Below the pieces are notes generated by a model, which did no database searches, was not told the origin of the DNA, and saw only the letters and a list, made by a program, of their open reading frames with translations. DNA of 64,000 bases from DATDDB01 sp035260545 (GTDB lineage: Bacteria > Pseudomonadota > Gammaproteobacteria > Burkholderiales > Gallionellaceae): positions 1 through 64,000 of the forward strand of contig DATFUZ010000040.1 of assembly GCA_035260545.1 (NCBI GenBank). The letters run 5' to 3'. Position 1 is the stretch's first letter, and the number at the start of each line of letters is the position of its first letter. A program made the position numbers and the translations under genes. Below, one piece after another: positions 28,395 to 37,358 of this stretch.

Positions 28395-28988
28395 TTACTG
28401 CTGGCCCAGCGCCTTGTATATCGCATCGATGGTCTTGCTGTTTGCATCGCTGGACGGACCTTTGCCGCCCGCAATGAAAATCTCGCAACTCGGCGCAGAA
28501 CCGGGAACGCTGCCCCGGACGTGCAACTGGCCGCCGCCCTTCAGGTAATAAAGGCCCTTGCTGCGATCCTTGTCTTCCGGGGTAATGTTGGCTGCATCGA
28601 GCGCCTGGCTGACGCGCAGCCAGCAACGGTCGAACGGCTCGGCAAGCATGATGCTGTTGCCGCCGCCCGGCTTGGCCTGCAGCGCGGGATGGGGAACCGC
28701 CGCCACCACGGGCGCGGTCGCAGGTGCGGCCGCTTCGGCCGTAGTCGGGCAACCGCAGGTCTGCCCCCCCAGCGCGCCGCTCTTGGCATATTCCGAATAG
28801 GTCGCGGAGCTCACAGCACCGCTCGGCACGGCGTACCTGCCATCATTCTTGGGCATCACCAGGTCCGGCGGCATGTCCAGCGGACGGCCCTTCCCCGCAC
28901 CCGCCACGTATTCGTCGCGCGGCTTGTCGCTGCTGCATCCCGCCAGCATCGCGGCCGCCACCATGCACATCAAAATCGTCGTCTTCAT
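28395..28988 (-). CDS. BamC-like outer-membrane lipoprotein, short form
   Basis: 197 residues from the ATG at 28988, five bases after AGGA. The signal peptide ends in a lipobox (AAAMLAGC) and the mature part carries the BamC marks PLDMPPDLVMP and RYAVPSGAVSSATYSEYA. Known BamC proteins have two helix-grip domains after this segment; here only one fits (SIMLAEPFDRCWLRVSQALDAANITPEDKD...IYKALG). BamC is an accessory subunit of the beta-barrel assembly machine. dapA lies just upstream, as in other proteobacteria. The shorter length may mean a reduced BamC. Confidence 0.75.
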   Translation of the reverse strand: MKTTILMCMVAAAMLAGCSSDKPRDEYVAGAGKGRPLDMPPDLVMPKNDGRYAVPSGAVSSATYSEYAKSGALGGQTCGCPTTAEAAAPATAPVVAAVPHPALQAKPGGGNSIMLAEPFDRCWLRVSQALDAANITPEDKDRSKGLYYLKGGGQLHVRGSVPGSAPSCEIFIAGGKGPSSDANSKTIDAIYKALGQQ

Positions 28989-29022
28989 GTTCATCCTGTC
29001 ACTCATTCGTCTAACCAGGCCG

Positions 29023-29898
29023 TCAAATGATGCCTGCCTGGCGCATCGCATTCTCGACCGCGGGCTGCGCCGCCGCCGCAAGCGGCGTCAGCGGCAGCCG
29101 CAGCGCATTCTTCATCTTGCCCATGCGCGCCACCGCCCACTTCACCGGGATGGGATTCGCCTCAACGAACAGATTGCGATGCAGGCCGAGCAGGCGGTCA
29201 TTGATCTCGCGCGCCTTCGCCACCTCGCCGGCCAGCGCGGCGGCGCACATTTCGTGCATCAGCTTCGGCGCCACGTTTGCGGTCACCGAGATCGTGCCCG
29301 CCGCGCCCATCAGTATCAGCGCCAGGGTGGAGGCATCGTCGCCGCTGTAAATGGCGAAGTCTTTCGGAGCCCGCTGGATCAGGTCGCAACCGCGCTCGAT
29401 CCCGCCGGTCGCATCCTTGATGCCCACGATATTGGGGATCTGCGCCAGGCGCAGCACGGTGTCGTTGCTCATGTCCGCCACGGTGCGGCCGGGGACGTTG
29501 TAGAGTATCTGGGGGATGTCGACCGCCTCGGCGATGGCCTTGAAATGCTGGTACAGGCCCTCCTGGGTCGGCTTGTTGTAGTACGGCACCACGCTCAGGC
29601 TGGCATCCGCGCCCACCTTCTTCGCCTGCTTCGACAGCTCGATGGCCTCGCGCGTGGAATTCGCGCCGGTGCCGGCGATGATGGGCATGCGCCCGGCGGC
29701 ATGCTTCACCGCCTCCTCGATCAGCGCGACGTGCTCATCCACGTCCACGGTCGGGGATTCGCCGGTGGTGCCCACCACCACGATGCCGTCCGTGCCCTGT
29801 TCGATATGGAAATCGATCAGCGCGCGGAACGCAGCCATGTCCAGGCTGCCGTCCTCCAGCATCGGGGTAACGATTGCAACGATACTGCCCTTGATCAT
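29023..29898 (-). CDS. dapA: 4-hydroxy-tetrahydrodipicolinate synthase
   Basis: 291 residues of the class I aldolase family, [20 protein letters not shown] through [11 protein letters not shown], with the catalytic Tyr in LYNVPGRT and the Schiff-base Lys in [11 protein letters not shown]. It condenses pyruvate with aspartate semialdehyde, the first committed step to lysine and meso-diaminopimelate. It is followed 34 bases later by the BamC-like gene. Confidence 0.97.
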   Translation of the reverse strand: MIKGSIVAIVTPMLEDGSLDMAAFRALIDFHIEQGTDGIVVVGTTGESPTVDVDEHVALIEEAVKHAAGRMPIIAGTGANSTREAIELSKQAKKVGADASLSVVPYYNKPTQEGLYQHFKAIAEAVDIPQILYNVPGRTVADMSNDTVLRLAQIPNIVGIKDATGGIERGCDLIQRAPKDFAIYSGDDASTLALILMGAAGTISVTANVAPKLMHEMCAAALAGEVAKAREINDRLLGLHRNLFVEANPIPVKWAVARMGKMKNALRLPLTPLAAAAQPAVENAMRQAGII

Positions 29899-30023
29899 GA
29901 TGCCCTGCCAACAATACGCGAAGTAATCATTTTACCCCAATCGCACCGCCTTACGCGACCAAACCCGCATGGCCGGCCGCCGCCTGCTAGAATCCGGCCA
30001 CGACCCGCCCGAGGGAGGACACC

Positions 30024-30812
30024 ATGGACGCAAAAACCGCCGTCATCACCGGAGCTTCCAGCGGCATCGGCCTGGAACTGGCCCGTTTGTGCGCCGCCGA
30101 CGGCTACGACCTCGTGCTGACCGCTCGCCGCACCGAACTGCTGCGCGCGCTGGCCGACGAACTCACCCTTGCCTGCAATGTCACCGTCCACATTCTGCCC
30201 ATGGATCTCGCCCGGCCGGACGCCCCTGCGGCCCTGTGGCGGGCGGTCACCGGCCTCGCCCCCACGGTCGACATCCTCATCAACAACGCGGGCTTCGGCG
30301 ACGCCAGCGCCTTCGCCGACGAGCCGGTCGAACGCATAGACGGCATGCTCCAGCTCAACATCGCCGCGCTCACCGCCCTCACCCGCCTCGCGCTGCCCGG
30401 CATGCTGGCCCGCGGGCGCGGGCGCATCCTCAACGTCGCCTCGCTCGCCGGGATGACGCCGGGCGGGCCGGGCATGGCGGTATATTTCGCCTCCAAGAGC
30501 TACGTCCTCTCCTTTTCGCGCGCCATCCGCCGCGAACTGCGAGGCAGCGGGGTGAGCGTCACCGCATTGTGCCCGGGCCCCACCGCGACCGGCTTCGAGG
30601 CTGCCGCCCATGCCCAGGACACCCTGCTCTTCCACTGGACCCGGCCGATGGCGGCTGCGGACGTGGCGCGCGCCGGCTATCTTGGCCTGCACCGCGGCGC
30701 AGCGGTGGTCCTGCCGGGCTGGATGAACAAACTCACGGCGCTCACCGCGCGGCTTTCCCCGGCTGCCGGCGTGATCGAGGTCAACCGCCTTCTGCTGCAA
30801 CGACGCCGATAG
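30024..30812 (+). CDS. Short-chain dehydrogenase/reductase
   Basis: 262 residues after GAGGGAGGACACC. The NAD(P) motif TGASSGIG is at residues 10-17, NNAG near 90, catalytic Ser in NVASLAGM and YFASK for Tyr and Lys. The Arg following the first strand (LTARR) suggests NADP preference. The C-terminal part with PGWMNKLTALTARLSP is like the YqjQ/DltE group of classical SDRs. It stands alone on the plus strand between dapA and the TRAP genes; substrate not predictable. Confidence 0.9.
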   Translation: MDAKTAVITGASSGIGLELARLCAADGYDLVLTARRTELLRALADELTLACNVTVHILPMDLARPDAPAALWRAVTGLAPTVDILINNAGFGDASAFADEPVERIDGMLQLNIAALTALTRLALPGMLARGRGRILNVASLAGMTPGGPGMAVYFASKSYVLSFSRAIRRELRGSGVSVTALCPGPTATGFEAAAHAQDTLLFHWTRPMAAADVARAGYLGLHRGAAVVLPGWMNKLTALTARLSPAAGVIEVNRLLLQRRR

Positions 30813-30830
30813 ACTGCTGCCTGGGCGCGC

Positions 30831-32114
30831 TCAATGGCGGATCAGGGCGAGCGAGAGGCCGGGCCAATAGGTGATGATGAGCACCGCCGTCGCCAGGATG
30901 GCGACGAAGGGCAGCACCGCGCGGAAGATCTCCAGCATGGGCCGGTCGAAGCGGTACATGGCGATGAACAGATTCATGCCCATGGGCGGCATGAGGTAGG
31001 CGATTTCCATGTTGGCAAGGAAGATGATGCCCAGGTGCACCGGGTTGATGTCGTAACCCACCGCAATCGGCAGGATCAGCGGCACCATGATGACCAGCGC
31101 GGAGAAGATGTCCAGCATCATCCCCAGCGCCAGCAGGAACAGGTTCAGCAGCAGCAGAAAGCCCAGCGCGCTGTGCACATGGCTGCGGATGTAGCCCAGC
31201 AGCCGGCTGGGAATTTCCGCATCCAGCAGATAGTTGGTGGAAGCGAGCGACATGCCGAGCACGATCAGGATGGCGCCCACCAGCACCATGGACTCGCGCA
31301 TCAGCTTGGGCAGCGCGGTGAATCTGATCTCGCGGTGGATCAGCACCTCGACGATGAACACATAGATCGCCGTCACCGCCGCCGCCTCGGACACCGCAAA
31401 GAAGCCGCTGTAAATGCCGCCCAGCACCACAAAGGGCAGCGGCAGCTCCCAAGCCGCCGCGCGCAGCGCCCCCAGCGCCTCGCGCATGCTGAAAGGCGTG
31501 CGCGCCTGCACCACGCCGCGCCGCTGCCACAGGCCATACACCGCCAGCATCACCACGATCAGCACCCCGGGGAGGATGCCCGCCAGGAACAGGTCGGAGA
31601 TCGACACCGCACGGCCCACATTGAGCTGCTGCGCCACCACCCCGTAGAGGATGAGCGGCAGCGAGGGCGCGAACAGCAGCCCGATGCTGCCCGAGGTCGT
31701 CACCAGGCCGAGACTGTAGCGCTCGGGATAGCCCGCCTGTTTCAGCGCCGGATAGAGCAGCCCGCCCAGCGCCACGATGGTCACGCCAGAGGCCCCGGTA
31801 AAGGCGGTGAACATGGCGCAGATCGCCAGCGACACCGCTGCCAGTCCGCCCGGCATCCAGCCGAAGAACACATTGGTGATGCGCACCAGGCGTTGCGGCG
31901 CGCCGGACTCCGCCAGCAGGTAACCGGCGAAGGTGAAGAGCGGAATGGCGAGCAGCACCGGCATTTCCGCCAGGCTGTATATCTCCAGCGGCACCACCGT
32001 CAGGTTGGTGCCCTCCAGCCAGAAATTGAGCAGCACGGCCGCACCGATCACGGCGAACAGCGGCGCGCCCAGCAGCGCCAGCAGGATGAGCACGATCCCC
32101 ACGACGATCAGCAT
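30831..32114 (-). CDS. dctM: TRAP transporter large permease (DctM)
   Basis: 427 residues with about 12 hydrophobic helices, from MLIVVGIVLILLALLGAPLFAVIG to ITYWPGLSLALI. FTGASGVTIVALGGLLYPALKQAGYPERYSLGLVTTSGSIGLLFAPSLPLILYG is the highly conserved DctM block with two repeated substrate- and Na+-binding hairpins. It is the Na+-driven transport subunit in the inner membrane. The small permease ends 10 bases upstream on the same strand. Confidence 0.95.
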   Translation of the reverse strand: MLIVVGIVLILLALLGAPLFAVIGAAVLLNFWLEGTNLTVVPLEIYSLAEMPVLLAIPLFTFAGYLLAESGAPQRLVRITNVFFGWMPGGLAAVSLAICAMFTAFTGASGVTIVALGGLLYPALKQAGYPERYSLGLVTTSGSIGLLFAPSLPLILYGVVAQQLNVGRAVSISDLFLAGILPGVLIVVMLAVYGLWQRRGVVQARTPFSMREALGALRAAAWELPLPFVVLGGIYSGFFAVSEAAAVTAIYVFIVEVLIHREIRFTALPKLMRESMVLVGAILIVLGMSLASTNYLLDAEIPSRLLGYIRSHVHSALGFLLLLNLFLLALGMMLDIFSALVIMVPLILPIAVGYDINPVHLGIIFLANMEIAYLMPPMGMNLFIAMYRFDRPMLEIFRAVLPFVAILATAVLIITYWPGLSLALIRH

Positions 32115-32124
32115 GCGCCGCCCC

Positions 32125-32640
32125 TCATTCCAGCCCCTCCATCCCCAGCGCCTGGCGCGCGTGGTGGTACAGGCGCAGCAGATAGCGCAGACCGATCAGG
32201 ACGAAGGCCATGGGCAGGATGATGGCCGCTACCCACACCGGAAGCCGGCCGAACGCCATTTCGCCAGAGACGTGCGAGGCCAGCACGTAGCGCACCGATT
32301 CCCACGCCAGCATCGCGCACACGCCCACGGTGAACAGGTCGGTGAGCGCGTTGACCAGCGGCTTGGCGCGGCCCGGCAGCCAGCGCGCGACGGCGTCCAC
32401 ATGGATATGCTTGCCCTCGCGGCTTGCCGCCACTGCACCCAGGAAGGCCACCCACAGCACCAGCAGGCGCAGCAGATCGTCCGCCCCGTCTATGCTGGTA
32501 TGGGCGAAATTGCGCAGCAGGATCTGGGTGGCCGCGAGCAGCACCATCAACGCCAGCATGAAGATGAGCAGGACGTTTTCCGTCCAGGTGATGATGTTGA
32601 TCAGGCGCGCAATGGCGGGCGGCAGGTGACGCGGCGTCAT
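32125..32640 (-). CDS. dctQ: TRAP transporter small permease (DctQ)
   Basis: 171 residues with four predicted membrane helices (LLIFMLALMVLLAATQILLR, LLRLLVLWVAFLGAVAAS, LFTVGVCAMLAWESV, WVAAIILPMAFVLIGLRYLL). The EGKHIHVD stretch after helix 2 is typical of DctQ. It supports DctM and the periplasmic binding protein. It lies between dctP and dctM, all minus strand. Confidence 0.92.
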   Translation of the reverse strand: MTPRHLPPAIARLINIITWTENVLLIFMLALMVLLAATQILLRNFAHTSIDGADDLLRLLVLWVAFLGAVAASREGKHIHVDAVARWLPGRAKPLVNALTDLFTVGVCAMLAWESVRYVLASHVSGEMAFGRLPVWVAAIILPMAFVLIGLRYLLRLYHHARQALGMEGLE

Positions 32641-32677
32641 AAGCGAACGGTCGTATGTGTACGGTCGGCGCGTGCGC

Positions 32678-33685
32678 TCACTGGCCCGGGTGGCTGCGGC
32701 GGTAGTCCTTCAGGTAGCCGCGCAGTTCCTTCACCAGCGCGGCCGACACCACCCCCTCGCGGGCCAGCTTGTTGATGGTCTGGTCGGCGGCAGTGCGCAG
32801 CTTGGCGACCTCCGCAGGCGGCAGCTCGATGAACACGATGCCCTGCTTGCGCAGCGCCTCATGCGCGGCCTGGTCATCGACGCGCGCCTTTTTGTTCATG
32901 TCGGCATACACCCGCTCCATCACCTCGCGCACCACGGCCTGGTCGGCCGGCGCCAGCGAGGCAAAGAACTTCTTGTCCACCGCCAGCGCGCCGAAGACAT
33001 ACACGGTAGGCACATCCACCAGGTATTTGACGCGGGTGTGCCATTGCATGGCGATCGCACCCTCTGCCGGCGCGCCTACGGTGGTAATCAGCCCGGTTTG
33101 CAGGCCGGTGAGCACATCGGTGAGCGGCAGCGGCACCGATGCCGCGCCCAGCGTATCGAACATCGCGCGCGAGATTTCGTCGCCTTCCGGCACCCATATC
33201 TTCTGCGATTTCAGGTCGGCGATGCTGCGGATCGGCGAACTCGACATCAGGTAGGCAAAGCCGCCATCCGTGAAGCCGAAGGTCACGAAGCCCGCCGCAT
33301 CCAGCCCCTGCGCCAACTCCTTGTCCATGTGGGCGCGCACGTAATCCAGTTCGCCATAGGAGCGGAACAGCATGGGCAGGCTGTAGAGGTGCGCGCTGGG
33401 GTAGATGTCCGCCAGCGCCCCGCCGGTGAGCGCCCCGCCCTGCAACTGGCCGGCGCGTATCTTGCGCAGCACCACGCGGTCGCTGCCCATCACGCCGCCG
33501 GCATAGAAGCGCACTTTCACCCGTCCATCGGTGCGCTGCGCGATCTCGTCCGCGCCCTTGTGCAGCTCGTTCATCCACTCCGAGCCGTCGGGCGCCAGGG
33601 TGGCGATCTTCATGAGCGCGGCCTGCGCAGGCGCCAGCGGCGCAGCGAGCAGCGCGATGAGCATGATCGAAGTCAGTAAACGCAT
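32678..33685 (-). CDS. dctP: TRAP transporter substrate-binding protein (DctP/TatP type)
   Basis: 335 residues with a signal peptide ending near [50 protein letters not shown] is the N-lobe start of DctP-family receptors, and [24 protein letters not shown] carries the basic residue region that binds carboxylates. The VPEGD segment, in place of the usual Arg-rich motif, resembles the TatP group that works with TPR-containing TatT proteins. The ligand cannot be read from the sequence. Confidence 0.9.
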   Translation of the reverse strand: MRLLTSIMLIALLAAPLAPAQAALMKIATLAPDGSEWMNELHKGADEIAQRTDGRVKVRFYAGGVMGSDRVVLRKIRAGQLQGGALTGGALADIYPSAHLYSLPMLFRSYGELDYVRAHMDKELAQGLDAAGFVTFGFTDGGFAYLMSSSPIRSIADLKSQKIWVPEGDEISRAMFDTLGAASVPLPLTDVLTGLQTGLITTVGAPAEGAIAMQWHTRVKYLVDVPTVYVFGALAVDKKFFASLAPADQAVVREVMERVYADMNKKARVDDQAAHEALRKQGIVFIELPPAEVAKLRTAADQTINKLAREGVVSAALVKELRGYLKDYRRSHPGQ

Positions 33686-33729
33686 TTTTTGTCCCTCTCG
33701 GGCCGTACGGCCGCTATATTGTTGTTGAT

Positions 33730-34602
33730 TCAGAAATAGGAATCGGCGCTCGCCAGCAGCTCGCGCGCCTGGCGCTGCGCCAGCACATTGCGCAGGGTCA
33801 TGCCGGGCACGTCGGGATCGGCGGCCAGCACCTCCTTCAGCAGCTTGTCGTGCAGCTCGCGGTTGTAGGTGATGCGCGCATAGTGCTGCGCATATTCCAC
33901 CTTCACCATCAGGTCGCGTCCGCCGGAAAGCGCCAGCGCCCGCTCGAAATGGGCGCGCCCCTCTTCCGGCTTGCCGCCCAGCGCGGGCGGCAGCAGCGTG
34001 TCGATGACCCCCAGGTACAGATGGGCCTCGCCGTGGTTATAGGTTTCGTCCACCGCCACCACATGGGCCATCACCGCCTTCACCTTGGGCAGCGCGGCCA
34101 GCGCATTCCAGTCGCTGCTGTTGGCCTGTATCCAGCCGGCCCATGCCGCGCCGCCGTCGAACAGCACCGGCAAATCCGCCGCCTTGAGCCCGCCGATGGC
34201 GCGCACGAAATCGCCGTAGGACAGCGCCCACACCCCGCACAAGCGTGCCTCATGCACGCACAGCGCGCGGTCTGCATAATCGCGCGCCTTGAGGGTCAGC
34301 CGCTTGATACGCGCCGGGTCCTTGACGAAGGCGCCGGCATAAGCGCCATACAGCTCGCTGCCGGTGAGCAGCGCGTGCTCGTTTTTCGGGTCGCCCTCTA
34401 TCGTGCCGTCCACCATCAGCAGGTAGGAAGGCATGCCCGCGGCTACCGTATCGGGATCGTTCTCGTTGGCGATTGCCGTGGAAATGTTACCGGCCAGCCG
34501 GTTGCTGGCGGAAGTCGCCAGGCTGGCGCAGCCGCCCAGCGCCAGCAGCGCCAGAAGCACCGCAGGCAGGCGAAAAATGCATAACACACTAAAACGGGAC
34601 AT
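33730..34602 (-). CDS. TatT-type TRAP-associated TPR lipoprotein
   Basis: 290 residues with a lipobox at LLALGGC (Cys25). The body is all helical with TPR-like repeats (e.g. [74 protein letters not shown]). It fits the T component of Treponema TatT(TP0956)-TatP(TP0957) systems, a trimeric periplasmic partner that binds the receptor. It lies directly upstream of dctP, making the operon TatT-DctP-DctQ-DctM. Such TPR-TRAP systems are thought to carry hydrophobic ligands. Confidence 0.82.
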   Translation of the reverse strand: MSRFSVLCIFRLPAVLLALLALGGCASLATSASNRLAGNISTAIANENDPDTVAAGMPSYLLMVDGTIEGDPKNEHALLTGSELYGAYAGAFVKDPARIKRLTLKARDYADRALCVHEARLCGVWALSYGDFVRAIGGLKAADLPVLFDGGAAWAGWIQANSSDWNALAALPKVKAVMAHVVAVDETYNHGEAHLYLGVIDTLLPPALGGKPEEGRAHFERALALSGGRDLMVKVEYAQHYARITYNRELHDKLLKEVLAADPDVPGMTLRNVLAQRQARELLASADSYF

Positions 34603-34728
34603 GGTTTATTCGGTTAATTTTTCGCAAGCTAAACCATTTCCAGGACACGCGCAACCGCAGGTGTGTCATCCACCACACGCGGCGAGCTTGCGCCCGGTGA
34701 CGATGCGGGCAACCGGGCGCGCACTGCG

Positions 34729-37119
34729 CTATTGCTGCTTCAGTTTCGCAAAAGCGGCAGCCATCGCCCCTTGCGACTCCGGCTGCCCGGACTTGCGTTG
34801 CGATCCCTGGCGGTTCGATTCATGGCGCTTATGCTGGGCGCTACGCTTCGCGTCCAGAGCCTTGTCGCCTGCGCTGGCGCGGGGTGCGCTGGTGCGCGCG
34901 CCATCGGCGGCGGAATCGGTGAGGCGCATGGTCAGCGAAATGCGCTTGCGCTTCTCGTCCACCTCCAGCACCTTCACCTTCACCACCTGCCCCGCCTTCA
35001 CCACGGTGTGCGGGTCCTTCACGAACTTATCCGCCAGCGCGGAGATGTGCACCAGGCCATCCTGGTGCACGCCGATGTCCACAAAGGCGCCGAAGGCCGC
35101 GACGTTGGTCACCACGCCTTCCAGGATCATGTCGGGTTTGAGGTCGCGAATTTCCTCCACGCCCTCCTTGAAGGTCGCCGTGGTGAATTCCGGGCGCGGG
35201 TCGCGGCCCGGCTTGTCCAGTTCCTTAAGGATGTCGGTGACGGTGGGCACGCCGAATTTCTCGTCCGCATACTTCGCCGGCGTCAGCTTCTTCAGCAGCG
35301 CGGAATCGCCGATGACCTCCTTCACGCTCTTCTGGATGTCGGCCAGGATCTTCTCCACCACGGGGTAGGATTCCGGGTGCACCCCCGAGGCGTCCAGCGG
35401 ATTTTCGCCGTTCATGATGCGCAAGAAACCCGCCGCCTGCTCGAAGGTCTTGTCGCCCAGGCGCGGCACATTCTTCAGCGCATCGCGCGAGGGGAACATG
35501 CCATGCGCATCGCGGTAGCTCACGATGGCTTGCGCGACACTAGAAGTCAGCCCGGACACGCGCGCCAGCAGGGGCGCGGAAGCGGTATTCACGTCCACGC
35601 CCACCGCGTTCACGCAGTCTTCCACCACCGCGTCGAGCTGGCGCGCAAGCTGCACCTGGCTCACGTCGTGCTGGTACTGGCCCACGCCTATCGACTTGGG
35701 ATCGATCTTCACCAGCTCGGCCAGCGGGTCTTGCAGGCGGCGCGCGATGGAAACCGCGCCGCGCAGGCTCACATCCATGTCCGGCAATTCGCGCGAGGCG
35801 TATTCCGAGGCGGAATACACCGAGGCGCCCGCCTCCGACACCACGATCTTGGTGAGCTTGAGGTCGGCCCGGGCCTTGATCAGGTCCTGCGCCAATTTAT
35901 CCGTCTCGCGCGAGCCGGTGCCGTTGCCGATGGAAATGAGCGCGACGTTGTGCTTCTCCGCCAGCCCGGCCAGCGTGGCGAGCGACTTGCCCCATTCGTT
36001 CTTGGGCTCGTGCGGATAGATCACCGCCGTATCCACCACCTTGCCCGTGGCATCCACCACGGCCACCTTCACCCCGGTGCGCAGGCCGGGGTCCAGCCCC
36101 ATGGTGGCGCGCGGCCCGGCGGGTGCGGCGAGCAGCAGGTCTTTCAGGTTGCGGGCGAAGACCTTGATCGCCTCCGCCTCGGCGCGCTCGCGCAAGGCGC
36201 CCATCAGCTCGGAATCCAGGTGCAAGAAGCTCTTCACGCGCCAGGTCCAGCGCACCACCTCGTTCAGCCACTTATCCGCCGGGCGGCCCTGGTTAGTGAC
36301 ACCGAAACGCTTGGCGATGCGGCCCTCGCAGGGATTGAGCGGCGCATCCCACTTGGGCTTTTCCGCTTCGCTATCCAGGCGCAGGGTGACGGTGAGCATC
36401 TCCTCGCGGCGGCCGCGCAGCATGGCCAGCGCCCGGTGCGAGGGGATGGCCGAGAGCGGCTCGTCGTAATTGAAATAGTCGGCGTATTTCGCGGCGGCCT
36501 CCTCCTTGCCCTCCGCCACCTTCGTTTCCACCACGCCATGCTCCTGCACATAGCTGCGCAGCTCCTGCAGCAGCTCGGCATCCTCGGCGAACTTGTCCAT
36601 CAGGATGTGGCGCGCGCCTTCCAGCGCGGCCTTGGTATCGGCCACGCCGGGGTTGTCGCCATTCTCCGTGGTGAAGGCGGGCTTGAGGTATTTCGCCGCC
36701 TCCTCTTCCGGGTTCAGCATGGGATTGGCCAGCAGATCGGTGGCCAGCGGCTCCAGCCCCGCCTCGATGGCGATCTGCGCCTTGGTGCGGCGCTTGGGCT
36801 TGTAAGGCAGGTAAAGGTCTTCGAGGCGCGTCTTGTCCTCCGCCGTGCTCACCGCCTGCAAAAGCTCCGGCGTCATTTTTCCTTGTTCCGTGATGGAAGC
36901 GATGATCGCCGCACGCCGCTCCTCCAGCTCGCGCAGATAGCGCAGGCGCTCCTCCAGCATGCGCAACTGCGTGTCGTCCAGGCCGCCCGTCACCTCCTTG
37001 CGGTAACGCGCGATGAAGGGCACGGTCGCCCCCTCGTCCAATAGGGCGATGGCAGCGGCGACCTGGCGGGGATTGGCGGAAATCTCGGTGGCAATGCGGT
37101 GTTCGATGGAAGGAAGCAT
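34729..37119 (-). CDS. tex: Tex family transcription accessory protein
   Basis: 796 residues. Order: N-terminal helical region, YqgF-like nuclease fold ([32 protein letters not shown]), a helix-hairpin-helix region ([31 protein letters not shown]) and a C-terminal S1 domain ([27 protein letters not shown]). The tail is Ser/Arg/Gln-rich and basic. Tex binds nucleic acid and affects transcription or RNA turnover. It ends at 34729, next to a GCGCCCGGT/ACCGGGCGC hairpin (34690-34720) without a T-run. Confidence 0.96.
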   Translation of the reverse strand: MLPSIEHRIATEISANPRQVAAAIALLDEGATVPFIARYRKEVTGGLDDTQLRMLEERLRYLRELEERRAAIIASITEQGKMTPELLQAVSTAEDKTRLEDLYLPYKPKRRTKAQIAIEAGLEPLATDLLANPMLNPEEEAAKYLKPAFTTENGDNPGVADTKAALEGARHILMDKFAEDAELLQELRSYVQEHGVVETKVAEGKEEAAAKYADYFNYDEPLSAIPSHRALAMLRGRREEMLTVTLRLDSEAEKPKWDAPLNPCEGRIAKRFGVTNQGRPADKWLNEVVRWTWRVKSFLHLDSELMGALRERAEAEAIKVFARNLKDLLLAAPAGPRATMGLDPGLRTGVKVAVVDATGKVVDTAVIYPHEPKNEWGKSLATLAGLAEKHNVALISIGNGTGSRETDKLAQDLIKARADLKLTKIVVSEAGASVYSASEYASRELPDMDVSLRGAVSIARRLQDPLAELVKIDPKSIGVGQYQHDVSQVQLARQLDAVVEDCVNAVGVDVNTASAPLLARVSGLTSSVAQAIVSYRDAHGMFPSRDALKNVPRLGDKTFEQAAGFLRIMNGENPLDASGVHPESYPVVEKILADIQKSVKEVIGDSALLKKLTPAKYADEKFGVPTVTDILKELDKPGRDPRPEFTTATFKEGVEEIRDLKPDMILEGVVTNVAAFGAFVDIGVHQDGLVHISALADKFVKDPHTVVKAGQVVKVKVLEVDEKRKRISLTMRLTDSAADGARTSAPRASAGDKALDAKRSAQHKRHESNRQGSQRKSGQPESQGAMAAAFAKLKQQ

Positions 37120-37235
37120 GTGAGTCTGTTTCTGTTATATTGATGCTAATGCACTGAAAGAGTTATGCGTTTTGATTAAACCGGAACAACAGCGCGGGAA
37201 TGGGACGTGCTGAAACGGAGAACAAGGGGTGCATT

Positions 37236-37340
37236 ATGCCTTGGGGACGAAGAATTTTGAAGTTGACGAAGCCAGATCGCGCCGATCTTTCAACCGCACA
37301 CCAGCACAGATCTCACGAACCGCCCGTAACCCAACGTTGA
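37236..37340 (+). CDS. Possible 34-residue leader ORF before the KAP-like gene
   Basis: A short frame (MPWGRRILKLTKPDRADL...PPVTQR) begins at an ATG six bases after AAGGGG and ends 18 bases before the NTPase start. It is basic and has no family I recognise. Its ribosome site and position suit a leader peptide or small partner, but a frame this short can be chance. It is too short to judge by codon use. Confidence 0.25.
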   Translation: MPWGRRILKLTKPDRADLSTAHQHRSHEPPVTQR

Positions 37341-37358
37341 ACGAAAACGAGGCTTGAA

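Noticed and set aside
34690..34720. Hairpin GCGCCCGGT/ACCGGGCGC after tex as a terminator
   Set aside because: The stem is good but there is no downstream T-run on the minus strand, so I mention it only under tex.
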